The notes under the pieces were generated by a model. The model was not told the DNA's origin and did no database searches. It saw nothing but the letters and a program-made list of their open reading frames with translations. Made by a program: the position numbers and the translations under genes. A stretch of 20,230 bases of DNA from Pseudomonadota bacterium (GTDB lineage Bacteria; Pseudomonadota; Gammaproteobacteria; Burkholderiales; Burkholderiaceae_C), in the NCBI GenBank assembly GCA_023415035.1, contig JAEZLX010000163.1:1-20230 (forward strand), read 5' to 3'. Positions 1-8,023 of the stretch are shown one piece after another; position 1 is the first letter of the stretch, and every line of letters starts with the position of its first letter.

Positions 1-1696
<1,696 letters not shown>

Positions 1697-1723
1697 GCGG
1701 TACTCCTGATCGGGTCTGCTTTC

Positions 1724-1752
1724 ATTCTGGTGCAAGCGGCCCGTGCGGCCAA
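1724..1752 (-). promoter_or_regulatory. Candidate sigma-70 promoter for acnA
   Basis: Read on the minus strand, TTGGCC (1752-1747) and CAGAAT (1729-1724) are separated by 17 bases, each matching 4 of 6 consensus positions. Transcription would begin near 1717, leaving about 20 bases of leader that contain the AGGAG site. Seen by eye only; a GC-rich genome yields many such matches. The rest of the 143-base gap to trhP shows no convincing operator. Confidence 0.3.
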
Positions 1753-1839
1753 GACCGACCGCCGCCACCGGACGTCACGACGGGGCTTTACGACCTGTTT
1801 CCCAAGACCCGGGCACATGCAGGACAATGTAGGGCTGCC

Positions 1840-3216
1840 ATGAAAACGCCCGAACTGCTCCTGCCCGCCGGCTCGCTGCACCGCATGCGCGCCGCCTTCA
1901 ACTTCGGCGCCGACGCGGTCTACGCCGGTCAGCCGCGCTATTCGCTGCGCGCGCGCAACAACGAATTCCGGCTCGAGCAGATCGCGCAGGGCATCTCCGA
2001 GGCCCACGGGCGCGGCAAGAAGTTCTTTGTCACCAGCAACCTGATCGCCCACAACGACAAGCTGCGCACCTACCTGCGCGACCTGCAGCCGGTGGTCGAA
2101 CTCAAGCCCGACGCGCTCATCATGGCCGACGCCGGCCTGATCATGCTGGTGCGCGAGCAAATGGAAAAGGGCCTGTGGCCCGAGGTGCCGATCCACCTCT
2201 CGGTGCAGGCCAACACCACCAACAGCGCGGCGGTGAAATTCTGGGCCAGGCAGGGCGTCAGCCGCATCATCCTCTCACGCGAACTGAGTCTGGACGAGGT
2301 CGAGGCCATCCGCAACGACTGCCCCGATACCGAGCTGGAAGTGTTCGTGCACGGCGCGCTGTGCATCGCCTACTCGGGTCGCTGCCTGCTCTCGGGCTAT
2401 TTCAACCGCCGCGATCCCAACCAGGGCACCTGCACCAATGCATGCCGCTGGCAGTACAAGACCCACGGCGCCACCACCGACACGGACACCGGCGAGGCCG
2501 TGCCCCTGGCCACCCTCGACGGCTTCAACTTCGCCCAGGAAAACGAGGATGCGGCGGCGAGCTTCTCCACCTGCGGTGGTGGCCAGCGCCACCCGGAGGC
2601 CGACAAGGTCTGGCTGATCGAGGAGTCGGCACGTCCCGGCGAACTGATGCCGATCATGGAGGACGAGCACGGCACCTACATCATGAACAGCAAGGACCTG
2701 CGTGCCGTCGAGCATGTGGACCGGCTGGTGCGCATCGGCATCGACTCACTCAAGATCGAGGGCCGCACCAAGAGCCACTACTACGTCGCCCGCGCCGCCC
2801 AGGTCTACCGCCGCGCCATCGACGATGCCGTGGCCGGCCGGCCATTCAACCCCGAGCTGCTGCTGGAACTCGAAGGCCTGTCCAACCGTGGTTACACCGG
2901 CGGCCTGCTGGAGCGCCGCCCCAGCCAGGACTACCAGAACTACATCACCGGACATAGCGAAAGCCACCGCAGCCAGTTCGTGGGCGAGGTGCTGCAGGTG
3001 CGCGAGGACGGCTGGGCCGAGGTCGAGACCAAGAACCGCTTCGCTGTCGGTGACCGGCTGGAGGTGATTCACCCGAGCGGCAACCGCATCGTGCAGCTGG
3101 ACGAAATGAAGAACCAGGATGGCGAGGCCATCGACGTGGCGCAGGGCAGCCCGATCCGCGTCTGGGTGCCACTGCCCGCGCCGAGCGAAGGCGCGCTCAT
3201 CGCGCGCCTGCTCTGA
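1840..3216 (+). CDS. trhP: tRNA 5-hydroxyuridine modification protein TrhP/YegQ, peptidase U32 family
   Basis: A 458-residue protein starting MKTPELLLPAGS, close to the length of E. coli TrhP (YegQ). Known members act in the cytoplasm with an Fe-S cluster to hydroxylate uridine 34 of certain tRNAs, the first step to (carboxy)methoxyuridine; the old name 'protease' is historical. The U32 signature is clear at residues 167-185 (EVFVHGALC, then YSGRCLLS), with Cys175, Cys182, Cys198 and Cys202 clustered as cluster-ligand candidates. The C-terminal region has the usual small beta domain (about 370-458). The open frame extends upstream to 1687, but homology starts at the ATG at 1840, where a weak AGGG precedes the start. 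It is divergent from acnA, which may be a simple neighbour rather than a functional partner. Substrate is inferred from family. Confidence 0.93.
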   Translation: MKTPELLLPAGSLHRMRAAFNFGADAVYAGQPRYSLRARNNEFRLEQIAQGISEAHGRGKKFFVTSNLIAHNDKLRTYLRDLQPVVELKPDALIMADAGLIMLVREQMEKGLWPEVPIHLSVQANTTNSAAVKFWARQGVSRIILSRELSLDEVEAIRNDCPDTELEVFVHGALCIAYSGRCLLSGYFNRRDPNQGTCTNACRWQYKTHGATTDTDTGEAVPLATLDGFNFAQENEDAAASFSTCGGGQRHPEADKVWLIEESARPGELMPIMEDEHGTYIMNSKDLRAVEHVDRLVRIGIDSLKIEGRTKSHYYVARAAQVYRRAIDDAVAGRPFNPELLLELEGLSNRGYTGGLLERRPSQDYQNYITGHSESHRSQFVGEVLQVREDGWAEVETKNRFAVGDRLEVIHPSGNRIVQLDEMKNQDGEAIDVAQGSPIRVWVPLPAPSEGALIARLL

Positions 3217-3231
3217 GCCCGGAACCGGCCC

Positions 3232-3375
3232 TCAGGAGGACTGGAAATCGGTCTGAACGTCCGCAGGTTTCGGCAGCCCCCACCGGGCAAGGACGATGAC
3301 GCCGCTCGAGCCCGTGGCGTTGAACAGCCACCCCAAGTGCCCGTACCACGGACATTGGCCGCCATCCTTTTTCAA
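3232..3375 (-). CDS. Small hypothetical reading frame or gene fragment (47 codons)
   Basis: On the minus strand a frame starting at a TTG (3375-3373) encodes about 47 residues, including KKDGGQCPWYGHLGWLF and VLARWGLPKPADV, and stops with TGA at 3234-3232. Third codon positions are strongly G/C, as in real genes here, and the composition (Trp, Tyr, Pro mixed with hydrophobics) looks protein-like rather than random. There is no ATG in frame and no clear ribosome site. The in-frame open stretch begins only about 18 bases upstream, overlapping the end of the membrane-gene stub at 3383. I do not recognise it. It could be a genuine small gene cotranscribed with that stub, or the C-terminal remnant of a larger protein. 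It converges on trhP with 15 bases between stops. Confidence 0.35.
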   Translation of the reverse strand: MKKDGGQCPWYGHLGWLFNATGSSGVIVLARWGLPKPADVQTDFQSS

Positions 3376-3382
3376 CGGGAAC

Positions 3383-3541
3383 TCAGGCGCCCATCACGCC
3401 CGTCTGCCGCTGCGCGGTGCGCGAACCGGACCACTCCAGCTCGGCCAGCACCAGAACCGCCAGGGCCTGCAGCATCACCCAGCCCAGCCCTAGCGGTGTC
3501 AGCGCCAGGCCCGCTCCGAACGCGACCCAGACGCTGGCGGC
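3383..3541 (-). pseudogene. C-terminal remnant of an unidentified membrane protein gene
   Basis: On the minus strand, about 52 codons read a strongly hydrophobic segment (SVWVAFGAGLALTPLGLG, then WVMLQALAVLVLAELEW) and a polar tail ending TGVMGA with TGA at 3385-3383. Codons are almost all CTG, GTG, GCC, GAG or GGC, the usage of expressed genes in this window, so this looks like former coding sequence. Above about 3541 the same frame merely reads the antisense of the XRE gene, so no N-terminal part remains. One or two membrane segments survive; the family is not recognisable to me. I interpret it as a stub left by deletion. The upstream boundary is approximate. Confidence 0.4.
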
Positions 3542-3547
3542 GACCAC

Positions 3548-4336
3548 TTGCGCCACTGGCGCCAACTGCGCCGCCTCAGCCAGATAGAGCTGACCCTGGA
3601 AGCCGATCTGTCCACGCGCCATCTGAGCTGCGTGGAAACCGGCAAGGCCAGCCCGAGCCGCGAACTGGTGCTACGGCTGTGCGAGCGTCTGTCGGTGCCG
3701 CTGCGCGAGCGTAACGCCTGGCTCACTGCAGCAGGCTACGCGCCCATGTACCGCGAGCACGGATGGGACGAGCCATCGATGCAGGCCGCGCGCCAGGCCG
3801 AGCAGCACATCTTTGATGCCCACGCGCCCTGGCCGGCGCTCGCCTTCGACCGGCACTGGAATCTCGTCATGGCCAACCGCATGGTCGCACCGCTCCTGGC
3901 TGGCGTGGATCCGTCACTGCTGGGCCCGCCCGCGAACCTGCTCCGCGTGAGCCTGCACCCGCAAGGCCTGGCGCCGCGCATCGCCGACCTCGACCAGTGG
4001 CGCGAGCACCTGTTAGAGCGACTGCGCCTGCTGCTCCGTGACACGGGCGACGAGGCTCTGGCCTCCCTGCTGGCGGAACTGCGCGCCTACCCCGGCCAGG
4101 CAGCCGGCACGGGTATCCGGCTGGCCGGCGAACACCACGGGGGGCTGATGCCCCTCCTCCTGGAAACGCCCATGGGCAGTCTGCGTTTCATCAGCACCAC
4201 GACCGTGCTCGGATCCCCCACAGACATCACGCTGCAGGAACTGGCTCTGGAAACATTCTTTCCGGGAGACGAAGCCACCACCCGGGCCCTGCGCGCGCTG
4301 GACAGCCAGGCGGGAGCGGACACTCAGCGCACCTGA
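3548..4336 (+). CDS. XRE-family transcriptional regulator with MmyB-like ligand-binding domain
   Basis: About 262 residues from a TTG at 3548. Residues 1-55 form an XRE helix-turn-helix (RHWRQLRRLSQ, then LSTRHLSCVETGKASPSRE). Residues about 95-255 match the MmyB-like ligand-binding domain seen in this regulator group (APWPALAFDRHWNLVMANR, then LDQWREHLLERL). Family members usually begin a few residues before GDHLR, and those residues are readable here (GGDHLR from 3536), yet the frame runs back only to a TAG at 3491-3493 with no ATG or GTG. So either TTG is used with a poor GGCGGCGA ribosome site, or the first codons were lost and the gene is weak or dead. The rest of the frame is intact. 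Its 3' end overlaps the 3' end of regA by 13 bases. Targets are unknown; regulators of this type usually control the divergent neighbour, which here is only a stub. Confidence 0.75.
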   Translation: MRHWRQLRRLSQIELTLEADLSTRHLSCVETGKASPSRELVLRLCERLSVPLRERNAWLTAAGYAPMYREHGWDEPSMQAARQAEQHIFDAHAPWPALAFDRHWNLVMANRMVAPLLAGVDPSLLGPPANLLRVSLHPQGLAPRIADLDQWREHLLERLRLLLRDTGDEALASLLAELRAYPGQAAGTGIRLAGEHHGGLMPLLLETPMGSLRFISTTTVLGSPTDITLQELALETFFPGDEATTRALRALDSQAGADTQRT

Positions 4337-4866
4337 CGCTTTTCGAGCTTGCGCGCCAACGTGCGCCGGTGCATGCCCAGGCGCCGCGCCGCCTCGGAAA
4401 TGTTGAAGTCCGATTCGGCCAGCACCTGGTGGATGTGCTCCCACTCCAGTGTCTTGATCGAGCTCGACCGCTTGCCCAGTTCGACCGTTGCGTCGCCCTC
4501 GCGCAAACCGAAGGCAGCCTCGATGTCATCGGTGTTCGAAGGCTTGGCGAGATAGTGGCACGCGCCAAGCTTGACGGCCTCGACCGCCGTCGCGATGCTG
4601 GCAAAACCCGTCAGGACGACGATCAGCATATCCTTGCTGGCGGCGTGCAGACGCTGCACGCAGGCCAGACCCGAGGCATCGCCCCTGAGCTTGAGGTCAA
4701 CCACCGCATACCCCGGCGTCTCGTCCAGCAACACCGACTCGACATCCGGCAGGCTAGACGCGTGGAGCACACGGTAGCCGCGGCGCTCGAACGAGCGGGC
4801 GAGCGTGCGCGCGAAGGCTTCATCATCCTCCACGATCAGCATCAGTCGCTCTGCGGTGTTGTCCAT
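4324..4866 (-). CDS. regA: RegA/PrrA/ActR-type response regulator
   Basis: A 180-residue two-domain regulator, the usual RegA size. The receiver domain (residues 7-120) has the acidic pair in VEDDE, the phosphoacceptor Asp57 (AVVDLKL), Thr86 and Lys108. The C-terminal Fis-type helix-turn-helix (about 150-177, NISEAARRLGMHRRTL) is the near-invariant RegA DNA-binding helix. In proteobacteria the RegB/RegA pair (PrrBA, ActSR; RoxSR in Pseudomonas) adjusts respiratory and redox genes, often including terminal oxidases. The ATG at 4866-4864 lies 5 bases after the regB stop, so the two are very likely cotranslated. It closes the cyo-SURF1-regBA unit and converges on the XRE gene with overlapping stops and no terminator between. 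The family call is firm; targets are inferred. Confidence 0.93.
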   Translation of the reverse strand: MDNTAERLMLIVEDDEAFARTLARSFERRGYRVLHASSLPDVESVLLDETPGYAVVDLKLRGDASGLACVQRLHAASKDMLIVVLTGFASIATAVEAVKLGACHYLAKPSNTDDIEAAFGLREGDATVELGKRSSSIKTLEWEHIHQVLAESDFNISEAARRLGMHRRTLARKLEKRQVR

Positions 4867-4871
4867 CGGAT

Positions 4872-6197
4872 TCAGTGCGTCCCTGCGGGCAGCGTGATGA
4901 CCGCCAGCGGCAGTCGTATGGTCACTTCGGCGCCACCTTCCGGGCGGTTTCGCGCGTCCAGCGTGCCATCCAGCCGGTGCACCACGTTGTGCACGAGATA
5001 CAGGCCCAGCCCTCCGCCCGGCCGCTCCTTGGTGGACCGGTAGGGCTCACCCAGCGTGGCCAGAATGTCGGGCGCGAATCCCGGCCCCGTGTCGGTCACC
5101 GTCAGCCGCAACGCGCCATCATCACGCGCCAGCGTCAGGCTTACCCAGTCGGGCGAGGCATCGCGCGCATTGTCCAGCACATTGAAAACCATCTGCCGCA
5201 ACGTGGTATCGGACACCATCGGCACGTCGTCACCGAAGCGGTTTTCGTAGACAAACTCGCGCACGCTGCGCGTGTCGCGCCATTCCCGCACCAGATCATC
5301 GACGAAGCGGCAGACTGTGGTCTGCGCGGATGCCTCCCCGCGCACCTCACCTGCCGACAGCAGAATGCCGCTGACGATGCTCTTGCAGCGCTGCACCTGC
5401 ACCTGCATCTCCTCGATGTCTTCCATGAGGGCGGGATGCCCGCGCAGGTGGCGGTCATGGCGCCAGTCGCCCAGGATCACGGCCATGGTCGACAGGGGCG
5501 TACCGAGCTCGTGCGCCGCACCCGATGCAAGCAGGCCCATGCGCACGATATGCGCGCTCTCCACCCGGCGCCGGTCCGCCGCGGCCAGCCGCGCGTCGCG
5601 CTCACGCAGGTTCTGGTTGATGCGCGAAATGAACACCACCACGAGCGTGGCGTTGAGAGCGAAACACACCAGCAGACCGGACACGTACAGGTCCGGCGGG
5701 CCATCTCCCGTGCCCTGGGGCAGCGCCAGCGGCAGGCGGTGCTGCGCCAGTACGGCAAAGCACACGCAGGTAATCACCACCATGGTCCAGACATAGCGAC
5801 GGCCCAGCAACACGGCTGCCAGCGCGATCTGCAGCAGGTACAGAAACACGAAGGGGTTGGCTGCGCCACCGCTCAGGTACAGCTGGGTGGTCAGCACCGT
5901 CACGTCCACCATCAAGGCCATGAACAGCTCGACGTCACCCACCTGTTCCGCCATGCGCAGGCGCAACAGGCTCACGCCATTGAACAGCGCCAGGCAGGCC
6001 ACCGCGAGCAGCATCTGCTGCCATGGCAGCGCCAGACCCACCAGCCAGTAGGCCACGCCAATCGTCAGCAGCTGACCAACGACCGCAATCCAGCGCAGCT
6101 GGATCAGCTGCTGCAGGTTCTTGATGCCGGCTGCGGTGTCGGCCGACTGCGCCGGCGGTAGCACGGCCGTGGCTGCCTCAGGAGGGGTGTCGGTCAT
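4872..6197 (-). CDS. regB: RegB/PrrB/ActS-type redox sensor histidine kinase
   Basis: A 441-residue membrane kinase starting MTDTPPEAAT at 6197; the frame opens further upstream but this ATG overlaps the SURF1 end in the usual coupled way. About six membrane segments fill residues 35-192. Between them GGAANPF (110-116) matches the conserved quinone-site heptapeptide of RegB. The H-box is GLLASGAAHELGTPLST with His229. Cys271 (VQRCKSIV) corresponds to the redox-active cysteine of RegB. The ATPase domain has the N-box (FNVLDNARDAS, 338-348), DTGPGF (369-374) and GGGLGLYLVHN (394-404). Known RegB proteins autophosphorylate when electron carriers are reduced and phosphorylate RegA. The gene overlaps SURF1 by 20 bases and precedes regA by 5, placing the sensor in the same transcript as the quinol oxidase. 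Confidence 0.93.
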   Translation of the reverse strand: MTDTPPEAATAVLPPAQSADTAAGIKNLQQLIQLRWIAVVGQLLTIGVAYWLVGLALPWQQMLLAVACLALFNGVSLLRLRMAEQVGDVELFMALMVDVTVLTTQLYLSGGAANPFVFLYLLQIALAAVLLGRRYVWTMVVITCVCFAVLAQHRLPLALPQGTGDGPPDLYVSGLLVCFALNATLVVVFISRINQNLRERDARLAAADRRRVESAHIVRMGLLASGAAHELGTPLSTMAVILGDWRHDRHLRGHPALMEDIEEMQVQVQRCKSIVSGILLSAGEVRGEASAQTTVCRFVDDLVREWRDTRSVREFVYENRFGDDVPMVSDTTLRQMVFNVLDNARDASPDWVSLTLARDDGALRLTVTDTGPGFAPDILATLGEPYRSTKERPGGGLGLYLVHNVVHRLDGTLDARNRPEGGAEVTIRLPLAVITLPAGTH

Positions 6198-6969
6198 GCG
6201 ATGGTTCCGAAGGGTGCGCGAGACGCTGGCGCCGCTCGTAGCGTGCCACAATCCACGCCGCACCCGCAACCATCGCCGCCAGGCCATACCACGTCAGTAT
6301 GTAGGCCATGTGGCTATTGTGAAAGCGGATCACCGTCATGCCTGGCCGTGGCCACGTGCCTTCAGGTACGGGTGGATCACCCGGCAGGCCGGCATCGACA
6401 AAGTAAGGCGCCGCATGCGCCAGCCCGGTGGCCTGTGCCATGGCTGTCACGTCGCGCGAGAACCAGCGCTGGCCGACCGGATCGTTGCGGCGCATGAAAC
6501 CGCCGCCCGGCTCGCTCATGCGGATCAGGCCCCGCACCACGACCGGTTCATTGCCATCGATGCGGTCGCCGTCACGCCAGCCAGCGCGCAAATCCTGCGG
6601 GATGAATCCCCGGTTGACCATGACGCGTGAGCCGTCGGCCAGCTCCAGCGGCGTCAAGACCCAGAAGCCGCCGCCGATTTCCGTCACGGCCTGCACCAAC
6701 ACCGTGTGTGCGGGCAGCCAGCGTCCTTCGGCCTCCACCGGCAGATATTCGTGGCTTTGTGCATCGATACGGTCCCACACGGAAGGCCCCGGCACCGCCA
6801 CGGGCGCCGCGTGAACACGCTGCTCCACGCGTTCGATCAGCGCCAGCTTCCAGGCACGCCTCTGCACCTGCCAGGTACCCAGGGCCACGAACCCCGCAAA
6901 AAGAACGACGCCCAGCAGCGCCAGCGCCACCAGGCGCCAGCGCCGGCGTGTGTGACCCGAAGCGGTCAT
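6178..6969 (-). CDS. SURF1 family protein, oxidase assembly factor
   Basis: A 263-residue inner-membrane protein with the SURF1 plan: an N-terminal membrane helix (about 11-31), a periplasmic domain, and a C-terminal helix (about 222-242). Both signature blocks are present: LGTWQVQRRAWK (30-41) near the first helix and FHNSHMAYILTWYGLA (216-231) at the second. SURF1 proteins help insert heme into subunit I of heme-copper oxidases; a copy directly behind cyoD is best read as serving the bo3 quinol oxidase. It begins 19 bases after the cyoD stop and its last 20 bases overlap the regB start. No CyoE (heme O synthase) gene is in this cluster, so heme O must be made from a locus elsewhere. Confidence 0.9.
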   Translation of the reverse strand: MTASGHTRRRWRLVALALLGVVLFAGFVALGTWQVQRRAWKLALIERVEQRVHAAPVAVPGPSVWDRIDAQSHEYLPVEAEGRWLPAHTVLVQAVTEIGGGFWVLTPLELADGSRVMVNRGFIPQDLRAGWRDGDRIDGNEPVVVRGLIRMSEPGGGFMRRNDPVGQRWFSRDVTAMAQATGLAHAAPYFVDAGLPGDPPVPEGTWPRPGMTVIRFHNSHMAYILTWYGLAAMVAGAAWIVARYERRQRLAHPSEPSHDRHPS

Positions 6970-6988
6970 GGACGTCGCCCGTCCCTCG

Positions 6989-7390
6989 TCAGGGCGTATC
7001 CGCCCCAGGCAAAGGCAGCGTCACGGATGCCGGCGAGGGATGCGAGGGCATCATGTTGGCGTTCATGTGGAACATGACCCACAGCGTACCCGCAATGGCC
7101 ACGGCCACGAAGACCAACGTGAAGATCGTGGACAGCAGGGTCCAGCCGCCTTCGATCTTGCCGTTCATGTGCAGGAAGCACACCATGTGCACCAGGATCT
7201 GCGCGATGGCAAAAGCGCCCAGCACCGCGATGGCCGTGCCGCGGTCGCTGATGACCTTGCCCATCACCAGCCAGAACGGAATCGCCGTCAGGATGATCGA
7301 CAGCACGAAGCCGGTCATGTAGCCGGAGAAGCTGCTGTGCGGGCCGACGTCCTCGTGGTGGTGATCGGCGTGAATGTCGTGCGTACCCAT
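6989..7390 (-). CDS. cyoD: Cytochrome o ubiquinol oxidase subunit IV
   Basis: A 133-residue subunit with a His-rich N terminus (HDIHADHHHEDVG) and three membrane helices: FVLSIILTAIPFWLVM, AVLGAFAIAQILVHMVCFLH and LLSTIFTLVFVAVAIAGTLWVM. The order and the VHMVCFLHM stretch are typical of CyoD, which stabilises the CuB site of subunit I during assembly. It is longer at the C-terminus than E. coli CyoD (about 109 residues), with a Pro/Ser-rich tail. The ATG at 7390-7388 directly abuts the cyoC stop, with no gap, so translational coupling is expected. Confidence 0.95.
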   Translation of the reverse strand: MGTHDIHADHHHEDVGPHSSFSGYMTGFVLSIILTAIPFWLVMGKVISDRGTAIAVLGAFAIAQILVHMVCFLHMNGKIEGGWTLLSTIFTLVFVAVAIAGTLWVMFHMNANMMPSHPSPASVTLPLPGADTP

Positions 7391-8023
7391 TTACAGCACC
7401 CCCATCAGGTAAACAAAGGTGAAGACGCCGATCCAGACCACGTCCAGGAAGTGCCAGAACATCGACAGGCACATCAGGCGGCGCTTGTTTTCATGGATCA
7501 AGCCGTGCTTGCCGATCTGCAGCATCAGCACCACCAGCCAGACTAGGCCGAAGGTCACGTGCAGCCCGTGTGTGCCCACCAGCGTGAAGAAGGACGACAG
7601 GAAGGCACTGCGCTGCGGACCAGCACCCTGGTGGATCAGGTGCGCGAACTCGTACAGCTCCAGCCCCAGGAAGGCCAGGCCGAACAGGCCGGTGACCGCC
7701 AGCCAGACGAGCGTGCCCTTCACGTCGCCGAGCTGCTTGCGCAGCATGGCGAAACCGAAGGTGATGGACGACAGCAGCAGGAAGGCGGTGTTGATGGCCA
7801 CCAGCGTCAGGTCGAACAGCTCGGCGCCATTGGGGCCGGCCGCGTAGCTGCGGCCGAGCACGCCGTAGGCGGCGAACAGCGCCGCGAAGATGAGGCAGTC
7901 GCTCATCAGGTATAGCCAGAAGCCCAGAGCAGTGCCGTTCTCCGGGTGCGGTTCATCGGCCAGGTGGTACTGGCGCGGCGCCAGGGCATTGGCGCCCGTT
8001 GCGAGGGTATGCATGTCAGACAT
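7391..8023 (-). CDS. cyoC: Cytochrome o ubiquinol oxidase subunit III
   Basis: A 210-residue subunit with five membrane helices, ending FWHFLDVVWIGVFTFVYLMGVL, the conserved WHFLDVVWI end of heme-copper oxidase subunit III. GTHGLHVTFGLVWLVVLM is the penultimate helix. I chose the ATG at 8023-8021 (MSDMHTLATG), which overlaps the cyoB stop by 8 bases; a second ATG at 8014 would leave one base between. Neither has a good ribosome site, which fits coupling to cyoB. Subunit III of bo3 oxidases is not catalytic and supports assembly and stability. Confidence 0.95.
   Translation of the reverse strand: MSDMHTLATGANALAPRQYHLADEPHPENGTALGFWLYLMSDCLIFAALFAAYGVLGRSYAAGPNGAELFDLTLVAINTAFLLLSSITFGFAMLRKQLGDVKGTLVWLAVTGLFGLAFLGLELYEFAHLIHQGAGPQRSAFLSSFFTLVGTHGLHVTFGLVWLVVLMLQIGKHGLIHENKRRLMCLSMFWHFLDVVWIGVFTFVYLMGVL

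Noticed and set aside
1787..1828. TTTACG and GACAAT as a trhP promoter.
   Set aside because: The elements are 30 bases apart, well outside a usable spacing.
3232..3541. The small frame and the membrane stub as one frameshifted gene.
   Set aside because: The stub ends with a normal polar tail and stop; nothing shows that the two peptides belong to one protein family.
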